A DNA stretch of 7,697 bases, taken from assembly GCA_026416355.1 (NCBI GenBank), contig JAOAFH010000098.1, positions 1-7,697 on the forward strand, written 5' to 3'. The DNA is from Clostridiales bacterium (lineage in GTDB: Bacteria > Bacillota > Clostridia > Clostridiales > Caloramatoraceae). The notes beneath the pieces were generated by a model. It was not told where the DNA came from. It saw only the letters and a program-made list of their open reading frames with translations, and did no database searches. Position numbers and translations under genes: made by a program. How positions within the stretch are numbered: the first letter of the stretch is position 1; each line of letters opens with the position of its first letter. Of this stretch, positions 1 through 5,243 are shown one piece after another.

Positions 1-351
1 ACAGGAGATGTTAAGATGTTTCTAGAATACCTAGATAAAAAGGGCGTAGCCTTCAATGGCAACTTAAATCGCTTCTACATTACATCATATAAAGAACATC
101 TTCTAAAACAAAACTACACCATAAATACCATGAACAAAAAGCTAAACAGTCTAAATTCCTTTAATCAATTTCTAATCCTAAATGGACTTTGCCATGAAAG
201 AGCGGTAGCTCCAAGTAAAGATAAAATAAAGATAGCAAAGGGAAGTGAAGGCGAAGTTGAAATATATTCTGATGAAGAAATAGATAAGATGCTCTTTTAC
301 ATAAATGATAATAATATATTTACTGGCATCCTCATCACATATAACATTTAA
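1..351 (+). pseudogene. tyrosine recombinase/integrase, N-terminal remnant lacking the catalytic domain
   Basis: The reading frame is open from the first base of the window, so it probably starts upstream; the first internal ATG is at 16. The visible part (about 115 residues) resembles the SAM-like, core-binding N-terminal domain of tyrosine recombinases. It has an FLEYLDKKG segment, then a helix around INTMNKKLNSLNSFNQFL (residues 36-53 from the ATG), then the linker KDKIKIAKGSEGEVEIYSDE with an IDKMLFYI helix, which in intact family members leads into the catalytic domain. The frame stops shortly after this, and no R...HxxR...Y catalytic residues follow in any frame I could read. It is therefore a truncated leftover of a phage or transposon integrase, likely non-functional for recombination. 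Family assignment is from pattern recognition; the truncation is directly visible. No recognisable element ends are in the window. Confidence 0.7.
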
Positions 352-439
352 AGTTTAACATAATATAGAAAATCACCTAGAATTCTGTTAAAATAAAATT
401 GGTATACATATAAAATATATTTATAAGTGGGGTATTTTT

Positions 440-1534
440 ATGAAAAGATTGGGTTGGGGGATTGTTTTTATATCTTTATTAGCTATTCTTACATCCTGTT
501 CAGATAAACAAAATCAAGCAATATATACTATCAACAATAAAAGTCAAATAATAAAACCAGAAGAAATAGAAGATGAAAGGGTAGCTAAAATAGCCTTAGT
601 AGGGGATGTTATTTTTCATTTACCAATTATAGAATCATATAAAATAAATCAAGTATACGATTTTAAAGGATGCTTTGAAGACATAAAAGAATTAATAAAA
701 GAAAATGACATAGCTATATTTAATTTAGATGGTAATATTGATGAAACAAAAAAGATTTCAGGCTATCCAAGATTTAATGCACCAGTTGAAGTTATAGATG
801 CTTTAAAATGGACAGGCTTCAATGGTGTAGTTCTTGCAAATAATCATAGTCTTGATACAGAAATTAATGGACTAAAAAACACAGTTAAAAATTTTCAATC
901 AAAGGGTTTAAAAACTATTGGTGTAGGTGATACCAAAGATAGTAGAGCTGCAATGTATGAAGTAGATGGAATTAAAATAGGAATATTGGCATATACGCAA
1001 TTTATTAATTTTCATAATAGTGGATTGGGATATGTTAATATGATAGATTTAAAAAACATAGAAAAAGATATAAATGAAATAAAAAAGAAATGCGATTTTA
1101 CAATAGTTTATTTTCACTATGGAAAAGAATATGAAATGAATGTTGAAGATGAGCAAAAAGAGCTTTATAGACAAGTTGCAGATATGGGAGCTGATCTAAT
1201 AACATCAAGTCATCCACATGTGGTAAGACCCAGTGAAAATTATATAACAAAAGATAATAGAAATGTACCTATTAATTATTCATTGGGAAACTTTTTAACG
1301 AATCAAAACTATAATAATACTGATATAGGAGAAGTAGTAAGATTTAAAGTAACTAAAGAAAATAACAAGGTTAAAATTGTTGATTATGAAATTATACCTG
1401 TATATAGATTAAGATATATTGAAAACAATAGATTAGTTGTCAAAGTTGTATATAAAGAAAATATAGAAAATTATAAGAATAAAATTAAACAAGAAGATTA
1501 TATTTATGCACTAAAACAAATAAATTCCCGATAG
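440..1534 (+). CDS. CapA-family (PGA_cap) metallophosphatase-like lipoprotein
   Basis: A 364-residue predicted lipoprotein. Residues 4-17 are hydrophobic and run into the lipobox L-T-S-C with C20 as the lipidated cysteine, so it should sit on the outer face of the membrane. The rest carries the CapA/PGA_cap signatures of the calcineurin-like metallophosphoesterase fold: ALVGD with D56, NLDG with N95, LANNH at 132-136, an FHYG with H226, SSHPHV with H258 and H260, and YSLGNF at 280-285. The usual second motif is NxE; here it is NLDG, a conservative change. In Bacillus, CapA works in poly-gamma-glutamate capsule synthesis or export, but no capB, capC or pgs genes are present, so the substrate here is unknown. 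The start is supported by the signal peptide and a GTGGGG SD about 7 bases upstream. It is monocistronic as far as visible, and no terminator follows it before the next gene. Confidence 0.88.
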   Translation: MKRLGWGIVFISLLAILTSCSDKQNQAIYTINNKSQIIKPEEIEDERVAKIALVGDVIFHLPIIESYKINQVYDFKGCFEDIKELIKENDIAIFNLDGNIDETKKISGYPRFNAPVEVIDALKWTGFNGVVLANNHSLDTEINGLKNTVKNFQSKGLKTIGVGDTKDSRAAMYEVDGIKIGILAYTQFINFHNSGLGYVNMIDLKNIEKDINEIKKKCDFTIVYFHYGKEYEMNVEDEQKELYRQVADMGADLITSSHPHVVRPSENYITKDNRNVPINYSLGNFLTNQNYNNTDIGEVVRFKVTKENNKVKIVDYEIIPVYRLRYIENNRLVVKVVYKENIENYKNKIKQEDYIYALKQINSR

Positions 1535-1622
1535 TGTCACTCAGGTAAAAAAAAGAATTATGGAATAATATATCAAAAATACCAAATATAAATTTAAAAT
1601 TTAACAACATTTTCGTCAAAAA

Positions 1623-1651
1623 TCAACATTTTTCCCCATCGGTTATATGAT
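1623..1651 (+). promoter_or_regulatory. possible sigma-A promoter for the Spo0E-like gene
   Basis: TCAACA (1623-1628, 4 of 6 to TTGACA) is followed after 17 bases by TATGAT (1646-1651, 5 of 6 to TATAAT). Transcription would start near 1658, just before the SD of the small gene at 1680. This is a consensus match in AT-rich DNA, so it is only a candidate. Confidence 0.35.
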
Positions 1652-1671
1652 AATATTTTAATAGGATGGGG
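1634..1671. repeat. 7-bp inverted repeat around the Spo0E-like gene leader
   Basis: CCCCATC at 1634-1640 and GATGGGG at 1665-1671 are perfect reverse complements, 24 bases apart. These are nearly the only G/C-rich words in this stretch. The right arm is the SD region of the small gene at 1680. If transcripts start upstream of 1634, including read-through from the CapA gene, the SD would be paired in a hairpin. If they start near 1658, the left arm is only DNA and could be part of a binding site. Confidence 0.5.
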
Positions 1672-1679
1672 TGATGCAA

Positions 1680-1844
1680 ATGATTAAAAATGTACTTATT
1701 GATGAAATTCAAAGACTTAACAAAATGGTTAAGGAGATTGAAGTAACTAATTTAACTAGTAAAGAGATATTATCCCAAAGTCAACTAGTTGACAGGTTAA
1801 TAGTTGAATATTTAAACACAATGAAGTATTCTGAAAAGGAGTAG
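1680..1844 (+). CDS. Spo0E-like aspartyl-phosphate phosphatase (sporulation regulator), small protein
   Basis: A 54-residue protein. It has two predicted helices: residues 1-21 (IKNVLIDEIQRLNKMVKEIE) and about 29-48, joined by a short turn. The second helix carries the Spo0E-family signature S-Q-x-x-D-x-L-I (S34, Q35, D38, L40, I41), followed by VEYLN. Family members are 50-90 residues long and dephosphorylate the response regulator Spo0A~P, delaying or tuning entry into sporulation. The start at 1680 is chosen because the SD (GGATGGGGTG, 1664-1673) then lies about 6 bases upstream; an in-frame ATG at 1674 directly abuts the SD and is less likely. The gene stands alone between the CapA and Nudix genes and ends inside a strong hairpin terminator. 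The motif match is good; the target response regulator is inferred from the family. Confidence 0.85.
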   Translation: MIKNVLIDEIQRLNKMVKEIEVTNLTSKEILSQSQLVDRLIVEYLNTMKYSEKE

Positions 1845-1860
1845 ACTTTCTACTCCTTTT
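1834..1860 (+). terminator. intrinsic terminator of the Spo0E-like gene
   Basis: A perfect 12-bp stem pairs 1834-1845 (AAAAGGAGTAGA) with 1849-1860 (TCTACTCCTTTT) around a 3-base loop, CTT. The T-run at the 3' arm and the following GTTTT supply the U-tract. The gene's last codons and its TAG stop (1842-1844) lie within the 5' arm. Confidence 0.88.
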
Positions 1861-1924
1861 GTTTTGGACTTTAATTAAAAAAAACTAGATAATATAGTTT
1901 AAACTAAAGTACATGATTTTAAAA

Positions 1925-2041
1925 GATAGAAAAGCGCTTGAAATGTTGTTCTATAAATGATGTAGATAAAACAATTAGACCACTCTACTAATTTATAAAC
2001 AATTTGGATTTAAAAGTAAAGTAATTAAATATCATATATAA
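1925..2041 (+). pseudogene. possible decayed C-terminus of a GNAT acetyltransferase
   Basis: Two reading frames in a gene-free stretch look like the tail of a GNAT N-acetyltransferase broken by stops and a frame change. The first reads DRKALEMLFYK (from 1925); a second frame gives NDVDKTIR; the third reads LLIYKQFGFKSKVIKYHI and stops at 2039-2041. The LYKxFGFK-like end is the usual last conserved element of GNAT proteins. No start codon, SD or acetyl-CoA-binding motif (Q/RxxGxG/A) is visible. This may be chance in AT-rich DNA, so the call is tentative. Confidence 0.22.
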
Positions 2042-2060
2042 AAACAAGAGGTGAATAAAT

Positions 2061-2498
2061 ATGAAAAAATCCCACAGAGCAGTTGCTGTATATATATTAA
2101 ATTCAAAAGATGAAATTCTACTTTTATATCACAAAAAACTAAATACATATCTTCCACCAGGAGGGCATTTGGAGGAAAATGAGTTTATACACCAAGCAGC
2201 ACAAAGGGAGGCACTAGAAGAGGCGGGAGTTGAAATAGAATTTTTAAATGTATTTAAAGATTTAGGAGATGATAGAGCAGAGAAACTACCTACTCCTATA
2301 TTTGTACAGCTTGAGGATATTGGTGACCATTGTCACGAAGATTTTGTTTATCTCGCTAGAGCAAAATCAGATGAAATAAAAAACAATGAAGGGCACAGTG
2401 ATATAGGTTGGTTTTCGAAGGATGAAGCATTAAAACTTGAATTATTTGAAAATGTTATGAAACAAATAGAATTTATTTATAATATGTTATGTAAGTAA
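2061..2498 (+). CDS. Nudix hydrolase
   Basis: A 145-residue single-domain protein with a perfect Nudix box, G-x5-E-x7-R-E-x-x-E-E-x-G-x: G35, E41, R49, E50, E53, E54, G56, V57. This loop-helix-loop binds divalent metal (usually Mg2+) and cleaves nucleoside diphosphates linked to another group X. The length is typical of the compact cytosolic family. The segment before the box (HRAVAVYILNSKDEILLL) is the usual first strands, with LPPGGHLE leading into it. The acidic, histidine-containing stretch GDHCHEDFVYLA (88-99) lies in the substrate-side strands. The substrate (dNTP clean-up, nucleotide sugar or other) cannot be deduced. The ATG at 2061 has a good SD, AGAGGTG, about 7 bases upstream. The gene appears monocistronic; I see no convincing promoter just upstream. 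Confidence 0.9.
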   Translation: MKKSHRAVAVYILNSKDEILLLYHKKLNTYLPPGGHLEENEFIHQAAQREALEEAGVEIEFLNVFKDLGDDRAEKLPTPIFVQLEDIGDHCHEDFVYLARAKSDEIKNNEGHSDIGWFSKDEALKLELFENVMKQIEFIYNMLCK

Positions 2499-2513
2499 GT
2501 TGAAAAAATAAAA

Positions 2514-2551
2514 AAAGCTAACTCAATTAAGTGGTCAATAATTGTAGCTTT
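2514..2551. terminator. bipartite hairpin after the Nudix gene, possible terminator
   Basis: AAAGCTA (2514-2520) pairs with TAGCTTT (2545-2551), and inside it CAATTA (2524-2529) pairs with TAATTG (2539-2544), leaving a 3-base bulge and a 9-base loop. On the plus strand the 3' side is TTTAATATG, a poor U-tract. On the minus strand it runs into a long T-rich tail, so it would terminate better in that direction, though no minus-strand gene is evident upstream of it. Confidence 0.5.
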
Positions 2552-2712
2552 AATATGTTTATATAACAAAAACTGTTACCAATTAATTATATAGTAGAAA
2601 AATATATACAAGAAAAATTATTTTAGAATTGTTAGACTGAAAAAAATGCGATTATAGATTAAAACCTACAATTTTTACATGTTAAAGTTAAGGAGTCATA
2701 AATAAAACTATA

Positions 2713-2760
2713 TTAATGGTTAAAAATGGATAAATATATATACTTGAAATAAACCATTAA
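2713..2760. repeat. 9-bp inverted repeat upstream of the YfcC transporter gene
   Basis: TTAATGGTT (2713-2721) and AACCATTAA (2752-2760) are perfect reverse complements separated by 30 AT-rich bases. They end about 33 bases before the candidate -35 box, so they could be an operator pair or looping site, or a weak RNA hairpin if transcription starts further upstream. They do not match ArgR or CodY consensus sites. Confidence 0.4.
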
Positions 2761-2792
2761 ACAATTTAAATAGAAAAAATTACAAACATTTT

Positions 2793-2824
2793 TTGGCATG
2801 TAAGTTGCTACTTCTGTATATAAG
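2793..2824 (+). promoter_or_regulatory. candidate promoter of the YfcC transporter gene
   Basis: TTGGCA (2793-2798, 5 of 6 to consensus) is followed by TATATA (2817-2822, 18-base spacer, 4 of 6), overlapping TATAAG (2819-2824, 20-base spacer, 5 of 6). The predicted start lies only a few bases before the strong SD GAGGGGGG (2831-2838), giving a very short leader. Moderate support only. Confidence 0.4.
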
Positions 2825-2844
2825 ATATTAGAGGGGGGATTTAC

Positions 2845-4380
2845 ATGTCACAAAACTTACAAACTGAAATTTCGACAGTTAAGAATAAGACGGTAAAGGT
2901 TCCACATACTTACGTTATTATTTTCTTTGTTATTTTGCTTGCATGGCTTTTGACATTCTTAGTTCCAGTTGGAAAATTTGAAACCCAAGAAGTTAGTTAC
3001 AAACAAGGAGATAAGGAAAAGAAAAAGACAGTTGTGAAGGCAGATAGCTTCCAATATGAAGTTAATGAATCAGGCAATGTAGTTAGAAAACCAGCTAAGC
3101 TTTGGGGAACAGAAGATACAGGCGGATACGGAATGCTAAACTACGTATTTGAAGGACTAGTAACAGGTGACAAATGGGGTTCAGCAGTTGGTATAGTAGC
3201 ATTTATATTAGTTATAGGAGGAGCATTTGGAATAATTCTAAGAACAGGGGCAGTAGATTCAGGTATAATGTCCATGATAAAGGTAACAAAAGGAAAAGAA
3301 TTTTTGATAATACCAGTCCTATTTATTCTATTCTCACTTGGTGGTGCTGTATTTGGAATGGGAGAAGAAACAATTCCATTTGCAATGATTGTAGTACCAC
3401 TTGTTATAGCAATGGGATATGATGCAATTGTTGGTATATTAATAACATATGTTGCTAGCCAAATAGGATTTGCAACATCGTGGATGAATCCTTTTAGCCT
3501 TGCAGTTGCACAAGGTGTATCAGGCGTTCCAGTATTCTCAGGTGCAACTTTTAGAATAGTAATGTGGATTGTGTTCACAGCTGCAGGTCTATTCTATACA
3601 ATGGTTTATGCAAATAAAGTAAAGAAAAATCCAGATTACTCGATTTCAAAAGAAGCAAACGAATACTTCAAAAAGAATGCAGTTAATAGCGAAGAAAATC
3701 ATGAATTTAATTTAGGACATAAATTAGTTCTATTAACAATTTTAGTTGGTATAATCTGGGTAGTATGGGGAGTTACAAAGAAGGCATACTACATTCCAGA
3801 AATTGCGTCACAATTCTTTGTAATGGGACTAGTTGCAGGTATAATTGGTGTAATATTTAAACTAAATGATATGAGTGTTGATGATATTGCATCATCATTC
3901 CAAAGAGGAGCAGCAGATTTAGTTGGAGCAGCACTTGTTGTAGGTATGGCAAAGGGAATATTAATAGTTCTTGGTGGTTCAGATCCATCAACTCCAACTG
4001 TTTTAAATACAATACTAAATGGCATGGGTAAAACAATAGGCAATTTAGGTGGAGCATTTTCAGCTTGGTTTATGTACCTATTCCAATCAATATTTAATTT
4101 CTTTGTAGTATCTGGCTCAGGACAAGCAGCACTTACAATGCCAATTATGGCACCACTATCAGATATAGTGCATGTTTCAAGACAAACAGCAGTACTTGCA
4201 TTCCAATTAGGTGATGGTTTAACTAATGTAATAGTTCCAACATCAGCTTGCCTAATGGGTGTTTTAGGTGTTGCAAGAGTAGATTGGGGAAAATGGGCAA
4301 AATGGCAAATTAAGATGCAAGGATTCTTATTCCTACTAGGCTCAATATTTGTATTAATAGCATACTTTATAGGATTTTAA
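2845..4380 (+). CDS. yfcC: YfcC/DcuC-family membrane transporter (C4-dicarboxylate or basic amino-acid carrier type)
   Basis: A 511-residue polytopic membrane protein. The first helix (about 22-42, ending TFLVPVGKFE) matches the family start. A 65-residue hydrophilic loop (about 45-110), rich in lysine, comes next, then further hydrophobic segments near 112-132, 152-171, 174-203, 234-256, 291-310, 321-340, 354-377, 402-422 and 490-511. Conserved patches typical of the family include GMGEETIPF (171-179), a second SGSGQAALTMPIMAPLSD patch (423-440) and LGDGLTNVIVPTSA (455-468). DcuC members carry C4-dicarboxylates in anaerobes, while several YfcC-labelled clostridial proteins are annotated as arginine/ornithine or other basic amino-acid antiporters; the substrate cannot be read from the sequence. 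There is no catabolic neighbour to help. The ATG is backed by a strong SD, and a hairpin terminator ends the unit. Confidence 0.87.
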   Translation: MSQNLQTEISTVKNKTVKVPHTYVIIFFVILLAWLLTFLVPVGKFETQEVSYKQGDKEKKKTVVKADSFQYEVNESGNVVRKPAKLWGTEDTGGYGMLNYVFEGLVTGDKWGSAVGIVAFILVIGGAFGIILRTGAVDSGIMSMIKVTKGKEFLIIPVLFILFSLGGAVFGMGEETIPFAMIVVPLVIAMGYDAIVGILITYVASQIGFATSWMNPFSLAVAQGVSGVPVFSGATFRIVMWIVFTAAGLFYTMVYANKVKKNPDYSISKEANEYFKKNAVNSEENHEFNLGHKLVLLTILVGIIWVVWGVTKKAYYIPEIASQFFVMGLVAGIIGVIFKLNDMSVDDIASSFQRGAADLVGAALVVGMAKGILIVLGGSDPSTPTVLNTILNGMGKTIGNLGGAFSAWFMYLFQSIFNFFVVSGSGQAALTMPIMAPLSDIVHVSRQTAVLAFQLGDGLTNVIVPTSACLMGVLGVARVDWGKWAKWQIKMQGFLFLLGSIFVLIAYFIGF

Positions 4381-4381
4381 T

Positions 4382-4412
4382 AAAAAACTGGGTTAAAATT
4401 ACCCAGTTTTTT
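4382..4412. terminator. bidirectional intrinsic terminator between convergent genes
   Basis: AAAAAACTGGGT (4382-4393) pairs perfectly with ACCCAGTTTTTT (4401-4412) around a 7-base loop. Read on the plus strand, it has a GC-core stem and a T6 tail directly after the YfcC stop. Read on the minus strand, it again has a T6 tail, and it overlaps the TAA stop of the HepT-like gene at 4411-4413. It serves both converging transcripts. Confidence 0.92.
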
Positions 4413-4809
4413 ATCTGTATTTTTCTTTTCTCTCTAATATTTTATTTTTAAGCTTTTCAAGTTCAAAAACATACTGAGTTTTAATGTTTCTGCATATATC
4501 AATTGCTAGATTTTCGCTGTATATATGGGAAGTGTAGTTTCTATCCATTAACATATTTAGCCATATATTTTGATTTTCTATTAATCCCATAGAAAATGCT
4601 TCTTTTAAAATTATTTTTGGTGTATTTAAATCAATTAATCCTTCATCTTCAAACAACTCTTTTAATGCCTTCCAAGATAGTTCAAAAGTAAATTTATATC
4701 TTTGAATTATTCCATCTCTTTCTAAAGCATTGTTTTCATTAAATTCATTAAGACCTTCTTTGAGTCTATCAAGTGCTTTTATAAAATTATCTAGCTTAGT
4801 TGTCTTCAT
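4411..4809 (-). CDS. HEPN-fold HI0074/HepT-like protein, partner of the nucleotidyltransferase
   Basis: A 132-residue, mostly helical protein of the HI0074 'nucleotidyltransferase substrate-binding' family, part of the HEPN superfamily. The segment DGIIQRYKFTFELSWKALKE (32-51) is the family hallmark. MDRNYTSHIY (88-97) gives the HEPN signature R-x4-H-x-Y with R90, H95 and Y97. In the HepT branch this motif is the RNase active site, and the tyrosine is AMPylated by MntA to silence the toxin; whether HI0074-type proteins act the same way is less certain. The ATG at 4809 is chosen: it overlaps the end of the upstream nucleotidyltransferase gene by 14 bases in another frame, which implies translational coupling. 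A TTG at 4833 would lengthen it by 8 residues without better support. It is the second gene of a two-gene minus-strand operon ending at the shared terminator. Confidence 0.85.
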   Translation of the reverse strand: MKTTKLDNFIKALDRLKEGLNEFNENNALERDGIIQRYKFTFELSWKALKELFEDEGLIDLNTPKIILKEAFSMGLIENQNIWLNMLMDRNYTSHIYSENLAIDICRNIKTQYVFELEKLKNKILERKEKYR

Positions 4810-5092
4810 ATAATATAACACCGTCCCTATCAATGTTTTTTAAAAGCACTATATCTGTGCTTTCATTAACAAAAACTATATCTATTTTGTATAAGGTTTC
4901 TATATCATTAATTTCATCGTATATTGCACCTTTGTCTTTTTCAGATTTTAAATATATGGCAACATCTATGTCGCTGTTATTTCTATTATCACCTCTTGCT
5001 CTTGAGCCAAATAACACAATTTTTTTAATGCCATATTTATTACCAATATAATATAATTTATCTAAAATTAAGCTATCAATATTAACAGCCAT
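4796..5092 (-). CDS. MntA-like minimal nucleotidyltransferase (probable antitoxin-type AMP transferase)
   Basis: A 98-residue minimal nucleotidyltransferase of the pol-beta superfamily. The catalytic motif G-S-x10-D-x-D is exact: LFGSRARGD with G29 and S30, then D41 and D43. A third acidic residue is D71 in KIDIVFVN. This fits an NTP-binding, Mg2+-dependent enzyme without a long C-terminal domain, as in MntA proteins, which AMPylate their HEPN partner and act as antitoxin. The partner gene overlaps its 3' end, the arrangement usual for MNT/HEPN pairs. The ATG at 5092 has an SD, GGGAGAGTG, about 5 bases upstream. Transcription probably starts in the divergent region before the metal-resistance operon. 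The enzyme class is well supported; the antitoxin role is inferred from the neighbour. Confidence 0.88.
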   Translation of the reverse strand: MAVNIDSLILDKLYYIGNKYGIKKIVLFGSRARGDNRNNSDIDVAIYLKSEKDKGAIYDEINDIETLYKIDIVFVNESTDIVLLKNIDRDGVILYEDN

Positions 5093-5129
5093 AAAATCAC
5101 TCTCCCGAATATATTTTAACTTAAATCAT

Positions 5130-5160
5130 ATAATAAGTCACTATAATTGAGCTATGACAA
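5130..5160 (-). promoter_or_regulatory. weak candidate promoter of the nucleotidyltransferase/HEPN operon
   Basis: On the minus strand TTGTCA (5160-5155, 5 of 6 to TTGACA) is followed by TATTAT (5135-5130, 5 of 6 to TATAAT) with a 19-base spacer, longer than ideal. The -35 box overlaps the left arm of the 17-bp palindrome at 5157-5173. Confidence 0.3.
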
Positions 5161-5173
5161 CAAATTTTGTTGT
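5157..5173. promoter_or_regulatory. 17-bp perfect palindrome between the divergent operons, possible operator
   Basis: ACAACAAA (5157-5164), one central T (5165), and TTTGTTGT (5166-5173) form perfect 8-bp arms. It lies about midway between the two divergent genes, overlapping the minus-strand -35 candidate and abutting the plus-strand -35 candidate. It has no long T-tail and differs from the ArsR-type site further right, so a separate DNA-binding protein is plausible. Confidence 0.5.
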
Positions 5174-5201
5174 TGCATTATGGAAACTATAAGCATATAA
5201 T
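5173..5201 (+). promoter_or_regulatory. promoter of the metal-resistance operon
   Basis: A perfect -10 box TATAAT (5196-5201) stands 17 bases after TTGCAT (5173-5178, 3 of 6 to consensus). The predicted start, near 5208, falls inside the ArsR/SmtB-type operator, the expected layout for autorepression. Confidence 0.65.
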
Positions 5202-5204
5202 AAT

Positions 5205-5231
5205 ATATGAACAAATATTCATATGTTCATA
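5205..5231. promoter_or_regulatory. ArsR/SmtB-type operator, with overlapping second palindrome
   Basis: ATATGAA (5205-5211), six bases, TTCATAT (5218-5224) is a perfect inverted repeat of the TGAA-N6-TTCA type recognised by SmtB/CzrA/CadC-family repressors. A third half-site makes an overlapping palindrome, TATGAACA (5206-5213) with TGTTCATA (5224-5231). It covers the predicted transcription start and ends just before the SD of the repressor gene, so repressor binding would block both the repressor gene and the ATPase gene. Site identity is inferred from the family consensus and position. Confidence 0.78.
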
Positions 5232-5243
5232 CGAGGTGATAAA

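Larger units (their letters stand above)
2499..2844. other. gene-free intergenic stretch between the Nudix and YfcC genes
   Basis: No open frame of credible length exists on either strand; stops are dense throughout. It holds the hairpin at 2514-2551, the 9-bp inverted repeat at 2713-2760 and the candidate promoter at 2793-2824. An SD-like AAGGAG at 2690-2695 is not followed by any reading frame. No T-box GGGTGG-ACC motif, riboswitch core or tRNA was recognised. Confidence 0.7.

Noticed and set aside
399..427. TTGGTA-N17-TATAAG promoter-like pair before the CapA gene
   Set aside because: Transcription would start after the GTGGGG SD, leaving the gene without it; probably chance in AT-rich DNA.
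2690..2712. SD-like AAGGAG in the transporter leader
   Set aside because: The nearest ATG is over 20 bases away and opens only a five-codon frame.
2499..2844. T-box or amino-acid riboswitch before the transporter
   Set aside because: No T-box GGGTGG-type motif or recognisable riboswitch core was found; only simple inverted repeats are present.
3141..3578. 145-codon open frame on the minus strand inside the transporter gene
   Set aside because: It is antisense to a well-supported YfcC reading frame, has no SD and no recognisable domain, and its composition is what the transporter codons give when reversed.
3789..4057. Two minus-strand frames inside the transporter gene
   Set aside because: Both are short, overlap each other and a conserved coding region, and show no family features.
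4810..4833. Longer HepT-like protein starting at TTG 4833
   Set aside because: It adds 8 residues not typical of the family, uses a rarer start codon and increases the overlap with the upstream gene; ATG at 4809 gives the usual N-terminus.
4800..5051. 83-codon plus-strand frame opposite the nucleotidyltransferase gene
   Set aside because: It is a shadow of the minus-strand gene, which carries the intact GSx10DxD motif; there is no SD.
5223..5243. Longer repressor starting at ATG 5223
   Set aside because: That ATG lies within the operator with no SD upstream, whereas ATG 5244 has GAGGTGAT at the correct spacing.
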